Of a stretch of 64,000 nt of DNA, positions 47,553-57,970 are shown piece by piece; positions within the stretch are counted from its first letter, which is position 1, and every line of letters starts with the position of its first letter. A model generated the notes under the pieces. That model made no database searches, was not told the DNA's origin, and saw only the letters and a list, made by a program, of their open reading frames with translations. Location: contig QVRM01006127.1 in NCBI GenBank assembly GCA_003439945.1, forward strand, positions 1 through 64,000, in the 5' to 3' direction. The position numbers and the translations under genes are program-made. This DNA is from Dermanyssus gallinae (Eukaryota; Arthropoda; Arachnida; Mesostigmata; Dermanyssidae).

Positions 47553-48291
47553 TATATATATACTCGTAGATATAGTGATGGATCCGAATCTGCGAGGTTT
47601 TTGCGGGTCGGGGAGCGCCGCTCTCAGGAACTCGACGTCATATTTGGCGATCTTGTCTTGCCGTGCTTTTGCCAGGTCCTGGTTCGGGCCGCAAACCTCG
47701 GCATCTAAAACCCAGACCTCGGTAGGTGTTGTTATTACGAGGTCGGGCTTTAGACCCGGTGCGCCCGGTCGACGGAATACTCGCTCACGAACCACCTCAT
47801 GACTCCCTTTCGCGGAGAAGACGTGCCACGCGATCACAGACGTCGTCATGTCTCTTTATGGTTTGTTTGTGTGTTGTATCGCACATCTGAGCGACATGAG
47901 CCAACGTCTCAGGCGCATGACACCCGTGCCTACAACGTTTGTTGTAGCCCGGGCGTCCCCTGGCCAATCTGGCACGCGTTGGTAGTGCGTTGATCCTGAG
48001 CTTTAGTAGGTTTAAATACTCCTTACCAGATAGGTAGGGCATACCCTTAATCCAGTAATGTACAAAGGGCGTTTCGTGTGCTTTTTTAAAATGTGCTCCA
48101 TCGAACGTGTTATGTAGTTGTTGAGACCAGTAGTCGGTCTCTTGTGTAGCGGTCTCAATGGAGGTTCCCAAGCGCTCGCAAAGAAGTCTTGTTTTCGCAA
48201 GATCTTTTTTAAAGTGCTCGGTGGTTAGCATCCATTGGACCCCAAGGTGCGTGGAGTGTTGTAGTGCTGTCAGGCGGGAGAGGCGGAGTCT

Positions 48292-48293
<2 letters not shown>
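47553..48293 (-). pseudogene. R2-clade-like LINE C-terminus (zinc knuckle and restriction-like endonuclease)
   Basis: Minus strand. From 48293 the frame is open with no Met, as in a 5'-truncated insert: a conserved helical region (MPYLSGKEYLNLLKLRINAL), then CRHGCHAPETLAHVAQMC as the CCHC motif, then IKRHDDVCDRVARLL. A frameshift near 47810 is followed by LKPDLVITTPTEVWVLDAEV, the PD...D endonuclease core, then KARQDKIAKYDV and FGSITIST. This pattern (zinc knuckle, IKRHD, KPDLV, VLDAEV, KxxKY) is typical of R2-like elements and differs from E1-E4. The right edge is an (AT)n array. Confidence 0.85.
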
Positions 48294-48374
<81 letters not shown>

Positions 48375-48375
48375 G
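48294..48375. repeat. (AT)n microsatellite
   Basis: About 75 bases of AT, lying exactly at the 5' truncation point of the R2-like fragment. Confidence 0.9.
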
Positions 48376-51300
48376 ATATACGGCCACATCAGACAAATCA
48401 GCAGAATGAAGCCGATGACTGCTAGTTCAACACAAGATAAGAAATTTCTACTATTGTCGTTCAAGACTGCGCTATAAAGATTTGCTCACTACACCTTCTG
48501 ACGCGATTTGGTCGGCCCACCTCTATGGTTCGTCTTTTCGGACGTCTTACAATAGTAGAATCTTTACTATCAAACTAGGTGGCACCAAGCAAATCCCTGT
48601 CTGAGCGACTGCGGGAACGATTGCGGGTTTAAAGGGCTTGTGAGCGGCTTTAGTCTAGGTTGAAGAGCATTCGGAAATCCAGCAGGAACGGAGTTCAGCT
48701 ATCCCAACTACGAGTATAGACGCCAAGTTTCATTAGGTATCAAACTTCAACTTTAGAAAGTTGACATGGCCTACAAAGTGAACCAACCTGCTCTTGTACA
48801 CTATCCGGGGACCACGTCTCCGGATCGACGCTGCAATGACGCGTGCAATCGGCACTGTTGCGTCTGAGCGTATTGTAAGCAATTTTGTATTTTGTTTGGC
48901 CCCAATTCTTATCAAGAGGTCCGCATAAGGTCATCGTCGTGGCAGATCTGCTCTGACGAGCCCTTATAATTAAGTTATCTGCTAACTCCACAACAACAAC
49001 AAAAACACAAGAGCTTGTCACGCGGAATTTGGGCATATTGTAGTAGATAGCGCCCGCCTTCTATCACCGTCTACTTATTTGGTCGAAACCAGCTGTGACT
49101 CTTCTATTCGGCCAAAGACCATCACTAACTTCAACTGCCGTCATTTCTATGCCACGTACAAGATTAACTATTAGTAGGTAATTGCTGCTTGAATGAGTTT
49201 CGTTTGTGTTCGCTCTAACAAGCAGGCGTTGTTTGGAAGAGTTTTTCTCCCGCTTTTTCTTCCCGTACTTTACACTAACTTTTCCCTCTTCGACTCTTAG
49301 TTTACATAGAGCTCACATTCCCATTGTTCAGTAGGAGTAAAGTGAACTGGAATATAGTATTTAAGAGCAGACATCTCTTTTCTCTACGTGTGTGGGAAAA
49401 ACAATGATTACTGATCACGATGGGGAATGTACACAAGCACGCAATTCAATTTTCCTTGACTTCTTTCACAGTATGGGTATGCCGTCGTACACATATTTAG
49501 TGCAGTTGCGTTTTTTCGCTGCTGTCGCATGTTCTTCGACCCACGACACTATGACTACTCGTATTCATACAAAACGTGTATGGACTTTTACAAGGTATGC
49601 TAACGCCTCCTATCTTCCGGCGGTCTAAGTTATCTAGGTTTTTCTTCAGTAGCCGACACATCTTGCCGTTCAAAAGGCGCCCTTGTGTCCGTAATGAAGT
49701 GAGAGTGCTCTGATAAGCCGCAAAAACTCTGAATACTCCCTGCAGAGCAACTTACCGACTTCAATACCTGCCTTTTCACGAACGCTGTGTATAAATTTCT
49801 CAAACGTCGGGGTTATTGTACCCAACCTGGCATACACGGATGGAGCCTAATTTGCTTCAGCATGACGCCTAATTACGGTGATTTTGTACGGCTATTCTCC
49901 GCTACAGTTGTTACATCCGACTAAAGCGACTGCCGTTTGGTTCTGGACTTGCTGCGGTTCCAAATCTTTGACACGACAACCGCCTCACTTACAGTATGCT
50001 GGTGCGAGCGTTCTTTCGGGGGTTATATATGGAAAACGGTTTGTCCAATAAACTTTGTTTACACCGCTAATTTTATTTTTACACCGTACGTTTAATGGCA
50101 CGTAAGATTGGCCTGGAAACCTTCCTAGCCCTCTGCATCACGTTTTTAATGACACGATACTTCCTCTACTTAGAAGTTAAGACTTCACGAGTTCCGGCAG
50201 CCCACAAATTAGAAAAAAGACGTACCATGCAAAATGCGTACAATGCCCAAGAAGTACTCAGCGGACTAAAACGCCCATAACACCGGACGAATCGCTCTAA
50301 CCAGTAAACGTATGTGAAATACGCCTGGACTAAATACCAATCAAATTGCGCGTATTTTCACAGTGATATATGCGTTTGTCTTTCTAAACGGAACACTGTA
50401 ATTTCTGTTAGCTTCGTAAGACTTGCTTGTACAGTCTTTGTTCTGACGCCTCGTCCGTTGCTCTATCTAACTATCTCTGCCCCAGAGTTATAGCCTCACT
50501 AGAGAAGACTTCATGTCAACACAGTTGAAAGTATTTGCTGTGGCACATGTCATACCAAATGTGAACTTATACGTTCACAGAGATACAACGTTATATTTGA
50601 GCTTATCATCCGTCCCCTATACAGGCTTGAAATCAATGTACAGCATATCTTTACAGCACCGAGGGCCGAACATGTGAAGATATATAGGACTTTCCCAACC
50701 GTCTTTATTGGGGAAACATTATGGAAAACGTCATTGCAAATTGAATGAGAACTATGACTAGCGTACCAGACTCTTAGACCATGCTGCCGCAAAAAAGCTA
50801 AGACATCTACCAGTGCCAAGATAACAGACTAACGTGAAACGGCAGACTGTACACTTGCGCAGAATCTCCCTCCGAGTGACAAAAGAATTGAACCGCAGCC
50901 TACGTTTGCAATCGAATAGTTGAGCAGAGGACAAAGCTCAAATATAACGTTGTATTAGAAACTGTATAGATGCACATTTTGTATGGCTTGTGTTACAGCA
51001 AATATCTTCAAGTAAATATATACATGTAATTTGTTAATGATTAGTGTTGTACGTGGCTGAGCGATTAAGTTACTTAATCCGTTAATAGTATGGATGTATA
51101 TTGACGTTTGCACTTTATTGGCGCGCTTCATGGGATTACATTGTACCTCTACGGTAAGATTGTAAATATATTTTATTCTTGCTATAGTATGCTTATGGCG
51201 AGAAATGCGAGAGTTGTTTCTAAAGTCAGAAATACCAAAATGGATTGCTAACTGAACATCATATAATACACCTGTAGCACTGCACAACAACTCTACTGAC

Positions 51301-51749
51301 TCTCTTTAGGCAATTTTCTGATGAACCAGAACAAACTTGAACACGATTATATGGAAAATATGAGTACACATACGCATACATAAATACCTCTATGCATAAC
51401 TGCAATTGATTCGAAATTAACATTTATTTTACAAGCAGGGCCATTTGGCATTAATACTACGTTCTTAGCTCACCTTCAATTGCAAAGCAAGATACCGCAC
51501 ACAGAGCTGATAACAACGATGGCACATCGTTAAATAGATACACTCTGCCACTGCCACTTTAACCAACTTGGTACCATTATTAGTACAGATGCTGTGGACA
51601 CCTGCTTTTTTTATACAGAAGAGGGAAATGCTTTTAGGCACGCTGTGCAGGACTACACGCCGGCTGGTGGTTCGATGACTACCAAAGCCTTTGTATTACC
51701 TGCTAAAACCCTCATACCTTTTGTCATCCCTCGTAACCGGCTCTTTTAG
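48376..51749. other. No recognised gene; one SINE B body fragment
   Basis: 3.4 kb with open frames under 112 aa and no motifs. The segment 50605-50715 (CGTCCCCTATACAGGCTTG, CACCGAGGGCCGAACATGTG) is a plus-strand copy of the SINE B body at 37985-38060, without its tRNA-like head. Confidence 0.5.
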
Positions 51750-53437
51750 GTGAAACTAATATTGCTCACAGTTCGCGAGGTCACAATCGAAAAAGTTGTC
51801 AGGGCAATTGAAAAGGCGTCTAGAAGCAAAGCGGCCGGGAATTATATGATAAGAAATGAGCACTTAAAGCAAACGTTGGCACTGGCACCATGCTGGAAAG
51901 CTCTACTCGAAAAATGCCTTAAGTCCGGGAAAATGCCTAAAGCGTGAAAGGAGGATACCCTTATTGTTATTCCTAATGGGAAGGGCATAGAAACAGAACC
52001 GGACGCTTGGAGGGGAATAACTCTTAAGAGTTGCCCCTATAAGATATTCTCGGGGATATATCAGATAGACTTGGGTACTTTCTAGAAGCCAGAAACGCAG
52101 TACCAGAAGAACAACATGAATTTAGAAGATCAAAGTCGACCCATACGGCCCTGCGCCAATTGTTAGCAGAGATTTGGGCAACTCTTAAAAGACCGTTATA
52201 TTTGGTATTTAAAGATCTTAAAGCCGCCTTTGACCTAGCGCCGAGAAACATAATTATGGAGAATTTAGCCTTGGAAGGAGTTTCAAACCAGCTGTTAAAA
52301 ATTTTAGGGGTCATCCTTAGGGAGAGCAAAGTATGCATTGACCACGGTATAGGGATTGTGGGAAGAGTAAAGCAAACTACAGGCGTGGCTGAAGGCGACG
52401 GACTTAGTCCGTCGCTTTTTCGGTACTATTGGGAGGGCTACCTAACCGGGTGAGACGGGCATACACTCGAGAATGGGCAAGTACTTTAATGTACGCAGAT
52501 AGCATTGCAATCTACGGTAGGAGTCTATTTAGAGTAAAACAGGGACTGGAAAGAATAATTGATTATATTGACGAGATGGGGCTTAGCGTAAACTGGCAAA
52601 AGACAGTAGCAGTTAAGTTTCGACTAGGGGGTCGATTAGCAAAATACGACGTTCTTCAAACCAGGAGCAATGGGGTACATTTTGTAAATAAATTTACTTA
52701 TCTGGGAGTTACTATAACTTCAAATGGTAGCAGTTTCCGAAGGCATATATAAAGCAGAGTGGGAAAAGCAATTTGAGCGGCAGCAGCAATCAAGAACCCG
52801 CAAATGTTGTCAATACATACCGCGCCCGCCCTTTTTAAAGTTGAAATAGGACCAATAGCAACATTCGGTATATCACTTATATGGGAAGAACTGGGAGAAG
52901 CAGATCTGCAGTTACTAGATAGAGCCCGATTTTTCTTTATAAAACGGGTTTGGGGTTAGCCAATTCTTGTAGGAATAGAATAGTTCATATCTTAGAGGGG
53001 GGGACTTTAATGACACAGGAATTACAACTTCAATGGAGTTTACCTAGGACGAGAGCGTTTGAGGCCTAAACTTTGGAGTGGATGGAAAAATTAAAGGGAA
53101 TCAATTTGCGAATATATAATACAGTAGCGATGGCAAGCACGGCCTGGCGAGCAACCGGATACAAGTCCAGACATTTAACTACGGCGTTTGCAGCCCACGG
53201 GTTTCATCACGTGTTTCAGCACGGAAGAATTCCACGTTCCTCAGGAGTGTTGCAGGTGCACGAGGTGCTCTGCCCAGTAAGATAGATACGACGCCGCAGC
53301 ATGTCCAGCAGTTCAGTCAATAGCTGAACTAGCAAGATGAGAGAAGACCCAATGACGTGAGGGACGCACTAGCTGTGTCTGATGTATATGTTTATAATTT
53401 ACCCAACCTGGGCGTTAATAAACCATAATAAATAAAT
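51750..53437 (+). pseudogene. Decayed LINE reverse transcriptase with C-terminal zinc motif
   Basis: Can be followed through several frames: VREVTIEKVVRAIEKA, KAAGNYMIRNEHL, then stop, IVIPNGKG, AWRGITLKSCPYKI, EEQHEFRRSKSTHTAL, motif A LVFKDLKAAFDLAPRN, motif B TTGVAEGDGLSPSLF, and motif C LMYADSIAIYG with Asp-Asp changed to Asp-Ser. Next come KTVAVKFRLGGRLA, FTYLGVTITSNG, a degraded thumb and a terminal CCRCTRCSAQ..DRYDAAAC knuckle. Ten or so stops and frameshifts, so dead. It shares the GGRLA and terminal cysteine blocks with the LINE at 34011-36062. The 3' end has AATAAATAAAT. No endonuclease is recognised upstream. Confidence 0.8.
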
Positions 53438-54700
53438 CTTGTTGCTCACAGTTAAAGGAAAGGGTCTCTAATACTATTACAACTTATCGTGTAACTATCC
53501 ACACCGGTGCTTGTTTAGAACTCCGCAAATTAAATTTTCTTGCAATTCAGGCCCTCCCAAAGCTCATATCTGGGCGCCATCCGTTAGATCGGTCGCCGCC
53601 GAGACCACATGTGGACACTTGATGAAAAAACACCACTCTGTGTTAGAAGCTTCGTTAGTTTTTCTTCGTTAGCAACTTCCTGTCATCTTTTCTTCGGCGT
53701 CTAGGGAAACGCAGTATTAGCTTGCAAACAACTAGAAGTTTTGATTGGGATATGGGACATGTGTAAAGTTTTTATCAGGTCTAAGCTATTAGATATTCTT
53801 ATAGGACAGAGCATTTAACGAACTTTTCAACGTGAACTAGTCAGGAAACCTGACGAGTTTCGAGACGTTCATTATCGTACTGCATAGAAGAGAAAAATAC
53901 GTTGTAGTAATGCATACGTGCTCTTTGACGTGTTGAATGGTGGTGAACAATCCAATATCATTTTTTGTGATGAGACCTTCCTTACTATCTAACCAGCGGT
54001 ATATCGACAAAAGGACGTTCCTTAGCTTAGAAACAATTAGTGTTCTGTAACTGTTGTGTCTAGGCATATTCAGGTAGATACAACTGTCGGCTCGACGCTA
54101 CACTGTTGTGTCTAGGCATATTTAAGTAGACACACGGCTGTCGGCTCGGCGCCACGTGCTGGCGGACGGGCAGTGGAAAGAGTAGGCACGAGAAGGTACG
54201 AGCGACGAAGTGTCCAGATGATTCGATAGAAACGTCTACTCGGACCGAATCGAATCTACCACATTCGAGAACAATCTGAGAGGCAATAAATGCAGCTGAC
54301 ACACAGAGTCAGCAAGCCACTCTACAGGTGACAGCAGGCGATCGTGTCTTCATTCCTTACGTACTCGGCTAGTCTAAGTTCAATAGACTAAGTCCTCTGG
54401 TCAGAGTGTGTACAGTTCATGGCCACTCGGATGGTTTGGGCTAAAATGACTGCCTTGGGATGAAACTCCCTCGCACTTATTGAGCATGGCACAAAACTGA
54501 ATGCTTCCCTTAACACCGCCGACTTGTACTAGAGGGTTGTATAAAACCTTAGCCGCGTCAAAATAAAGAACTCGAGAAACATATTAGGAATTATTAAATT
54601 GTTTGTTTTGAATATATCATGGGTCTAGTGTAGCATATATACAATACAGCGTCGACCCAGTGCATGTGCATATAATATTGCATGTGAAATAGTGGTAGCA
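53438..54700. other. No recognised gene; one ~52-bp tandem duplication
   Basis: The unit CTGTTGTGTCTAGGCATATT... occurs twice, at 54051-54102 and 54103-54156, with about 80% identity. An AATAAA is at 54286-54291. It could be part of a solo LTR, but neither end can be fixed. Confidence 0.5.
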
Positions 54701-55480
54701 GCGCAGCCTCATAAATCGGAAAGAAATCTCTCCAACTTCCAGATAGGGCTAGGTAATTGGCCAACGAGGGCGGACAACCAAGGGGGACCGCATATGAAGG
54801 AAGAGCACACGGCCAAGACCGGGGGCGAAGATAATTGACGAGCGCGCCCAAAGTAGGCCGCGCCGTCGGACGTCGTACTAAGCGTTCGAGAGGGCCTGAT
54901 TGGCCTCTCGTTCTTCATTGAGCTGCCAAATAACCATTTTCTCCAGTGTTTTCCTCATCGTGTGAAAAAGGCATTTAGGGCGGAAGGCCGTCGGGTCTGT
55001 GTTTCTAAAAGAAGTAGGAACGAGAACCAAGGCAGTTCTCTTCCACACCCCAGGGAGGTTCCCTTTACTAGTAGTCTGTCCACAAGTTGCTTGAATACCT
55101 ACGGCCATATCGTTAAAAGGGGCTTAGTCACGTCAGGAGGAATATCATCTGGCTTTAGAGTTAACCGGAGCCAGGCATATCTGAGCTTGCCTCATCTTAT
55201 CAAGCATTACGTCGAGGAGCTCCTCAAGGGGGATCTCGTATATGCTCGTCCACTTTCAGTGGCTGGCATGGCAAAAGACCTGCGATGCCGCTAATGACTT
55301 TCGATGGCGGCCCCGAAGCGCGTCGGCGGATCTTTTTATAATCATCCAGTAAGGCCCTACGGGTACGTCTTTATCGATCTTGTAAGTTCCCTCCATGCGT
55401 CACCTTGCTTCTGATTACGAGTAGTCAAAGCCTCCGCCAGTGGGCTGCCGTCCTCGCCTTGACAAGCCCTTGTAGTTACA
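54700..55480 (-). pseudogene. R1-clade LINE reverse transcriptase fragment
   Basis: Minus strand. From about 55460: the linker AWRELTRSIKTYP-like segment preceding R1-type RT; then EELLDVMLDKM; then LPGVWKRTALVLVP, DPTAFRPKCLFHTMRKTLEK and EREANQALS, the fingers region. After that it is lost near 54700. Stops and frameshifts interrupt it. It ends about 20 bases from the left LTR of the gypsy-like element, and no continuation was seen on the far side of that element. Confidence 0.75.
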
Positions 55481-55502
55481 GGGCGGGCGCGGGCGTATAT
55501 AT

Positions 55503-56024
55503 TGTAACGAAGTTAGACACAACAATACCACAACGACACCACAGTCGACCGAGCACATCATCGAACGTGCAACAGCCTCCACATGAGACCGCTAAGCTAC
55601 ATGGCGACGACAACGTGGCACGTGCATCACCGCGACCTGTCGCGCCACATCGGCAACATCATCATCAGACCTATGTACCTGACCTGCGGCGACGGCACCG
55701 CCAGGGACAATGCACGTTGTGATAATGCGTAGCTTAAACCGACCAATCAGCGAAGAGAACGAATGGAAATTTCCGTTGTCGAATGCTCGAGAAGATTCGA
55801 TTCCATCATTTAACATTATTACTATATAAACGCTACGGCGTACATTGAGTGAATAAAATAGACCGAGGCAGCATGGCCGAAACCCATTCGCTGCCCGGTG
55901 ACGCTTGACGCCAGACCTACGTTCCGTGTTGTCATTCATCGTACCTAAGTCCCTCGTGTCGTAGTAACCGCCCGGCTGAGCTACCATCCCCAGTAATTCA
56001 GCGTAACAGCACAACATCGTTACA
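55503..56024 (+). repeat. 5' LTR
   Basis: 522 bp. It contains a TATA-like box CTATATAAACG (55822-55832) and AATAAA (55853-55858) close together, suggesting where transcripts start and are cleaved. The minus-strand 141-aa open frame inside is repeated in the other LTR and is not a gene. Confidence 0.92.
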
Positions 56025-56026
56025 TT

Positions 56027-56044
56027 TGGTGGAGATGCTTCGAT
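56027..56044 (+). promoter_or_regulatory. Putative primer-binding site
   Basis: TGGTGGAGATGCTTCGAT begins two bases after the LTR. A TGG start complements the CCA end of a tRNA. I have not identified which tRNA. Confidence 0.6.
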
Positions 56045-56984
56045 CTCTCTCTACCAACGGGCGGCGAACCAACCGAGGCGACAACGGACGATGCAGTGAC
56101 CACGCGGCGCACGCACCTCAACGAACAACAACCGACCGACCACGACTGGACAACGACCGACCACTAGCAACGACCAGGACACCGTCGCCGACCGAACAAT
56201 GAACTCGTTACATACGCGAACAAACGGAGGTGACGACGGACAATACCAGTGGCCACGCAGCAAACGGACCGAACCAAGACGCGACCGACGACAAGCGATC
56301 AACCGACTACGACCAGACCGACTACGACCAAGACGCGAACGATCACGAACAAGCAACCGACTACGACCGAACCGCGACCGACAACGAGAAGACAACGACC
56401 GACCACGACCGACAACGACCAGGACAACACTGCCAGCAAGACAACGACCGACCACGACCGACAACGACCAGGACAACACTGCCAGCCAGGGGATGAGTTC
56501 GCCCAGCCAGGCTGCTCCCGGCTGCAGCATTGCATGACCGCACAACACGACTACGGCGACCACAACGGCCGCAACCGAACAACGACCGACCGCGATCAAC
56601 CACGACCAAACCACGGCCACCGACGCCGACAACGTTTCCCGTCCACGGCCACCGAAGCCGACGACGCCCCCCGACCACGGCCACCGATGCCGATTACGAC
56701 CTCTGACCACGGCTACCGAAGCCGACGCTTTCCGATCACGGCCACCGAAGCCGACGACGCCTCCCGACCACGGCCACCGACGCCGATTACGACCTCTGAC
56801 CACGGCCACCGACGCCGATTACGTTTTCTGACCACGGCTACCGAAGCCGACGCTCCCTGAGCACGGCCACTCACGCCGCCGACAACGCTTCCCGACCAAG
56901 GCCACCGACGCCGACCGATCACGAGGCCGTCTATGCGCGACGAGACCCGACAAGTGATCGACCCCGACCTACCCGACCACGAAC
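56045..56984 (+). repeat. Interior minisatellite region of the LTR element
   Basis: Built from CGACCACGACCGACAACGA-type units. A ~50-bp segment (ACGACCGACCACGACCGACA through CAACACTGCCAGC) is directly duplicated at about 56392-56490, and GGCCACCGACGCCGATTACG with relatives recurs at 56690-56880. Open frames of up to 252 aa on both strands have repetitive Thr/Arg/Asp or Val/Gly/Arg content and are probably not genes, though a remnant gag cannot be excluded. Confidence 0.7.
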
Positions 56985-57393
56985 GACAGAGTTCAAGACA
57001 GAACCATCGTTCCGAGCAAACAACTTAGTGCTCACACACACCCAACGAGTCCAACGAGTCGATAAATCCGACAAACTCCAGAGAAGACACTTCGGACCGT
57101 ACATCATAGTGAAAGTGACCAACCCGACAACTGTGGACGTGGAATCGACCGAGACAGCCAACACCCCCGGACCCCGACGGAGACGGCAGATAGTCCATGT
57201 ATGCAGAAGTAAACCGTTCATCCAGACCAACGACCCGAACCACCCGAGTGACTCGTCTGGCGACAGAGACCATCCAAGCACCGACCACATACGCAAAATA
57301 CCAAGTGCCACGAATCAACGTTTACCACCACCGAACCGACCCGGCCCGGCCGCCAACCCCCGAGATGGACACGAGATGTTGTATGCTCACTAG
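56985..57393 (+). pseudogene. Gypsy-type integrase C-terminal remnant (GPY/F region)
   Basis: The frame reads TEFKTEPSFRANNLVLTHTQ, DKLQRRHFGPYIIVKV, TVDVE, RRRRQIVHVCRSKPFI and a proline-rich tail. KLxxRxxGPYxI is the GPY/F motif at the C-terminus of gypsy/Ty3 integrases. The catalytic core is absent. Retention of just this part next to the 3' LTR suggests that internal deletion removed the rest of the polyprotein. Confidence 0.8.
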
Positions 57394-57428
57394 CCCGAGA
57401 CACACGCTTGGCTCGGGACGAGCCAGTC

Positions 57429-57444
57429 CAGAGGGGGGGGGCAG
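57429..57444 (+). promoter_or_regulatory. Polypurine tract
   Basis: CAGAGGGGGGGGGCAG directly precedes the 3' LTR, the expected place for the plus-strand primer. Confidence 0.75.
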
Positions 57445-57966
57445 TGTAACGAAGTTAGACACAACAATACCACAACGACACCACAGTCGACCGAGCACAT
57501 CATCGAACGTGCAACAGCCTCCACATGAGACCGCTAAGCTACATGGCGACGACAACGTGGCACGTGCATCACCGCGACCTGTCGCGCCACATCGGCAACA
57601 TCATCATCAGACCTATGTACCTGACCTGCGGCGACGGCACCGCCAGGGACAATGCACGTTGTGATAATGCGTAGCTTAAACCGACCAATCAGCGAAGAGA
57701 ACGAATGGAAATTTCCGTTGTCGAATGCTCGAGAAGATTCGATTCCATCATTTAACATTATTACTATATAAACGCTACGGCGTACATTGAGTGAATAAAA
57801 TAGACCGAGGCAGCATGGTCGAAACCCATTCGCTGCCCGGTGACGCTTGACGCCAGACCTACGTTCCGTGTTGTCATTCATCGTACCTAAGTCCCTCGTG
57901 TCGTAGTAACCGCCCGGCTGAGCTACCATCCCCAGTAATTCAGCGTAACAGCACAACATCGTTACA
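57445..57966 (+). repeat. 3' LTR
   Basis: 522 bp, differing from the 5' LTR at one site by eye comparison. Followed directly by the ATAT target duplication. Confidence 0.92.
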
Positions 57967-57970
57967 ATAT

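Larger units (their letters stand above)
55503..57966 (+). mobile_element. Non-autonomous gypsy-type LTR element, 2,464 bp
   Basis: Two 522-bp direct repeats (LTRs) bound a 1,420-bp interior. The ends are TGTAACGA and TCGTTACA, a perfect 8-bp inverted pair. A 4-bp duplication ATAT flanks the element (55499-55502 and 57967-57970). The interior has a primer-binding-like site, a proline/threonine-coding minisatellite, the integrase C-terminus and a polypurine tract, but no gag, protease, reverse transcriptase, RNase H or integrase core. It could move only with enzymes from an intact relative. Comparing the LTRs by eye over their full length I see one difference (55877 C, 57819 T), so insertion was recent. 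Confidence 0.92.

Noticed and set aside
54051..54420. Possible solo LTR beginning TGTTGTGTCTAGG with an AATAAA inside
   Set aside because: No matching terminus or target duplication found; only the tandem duplication is certain.
56051..56809. 252-aa minus-strand Val/Gly/Arg-rich frame inside the LTR element
   Set aside because: Antisense reading of the interior minisatellite.
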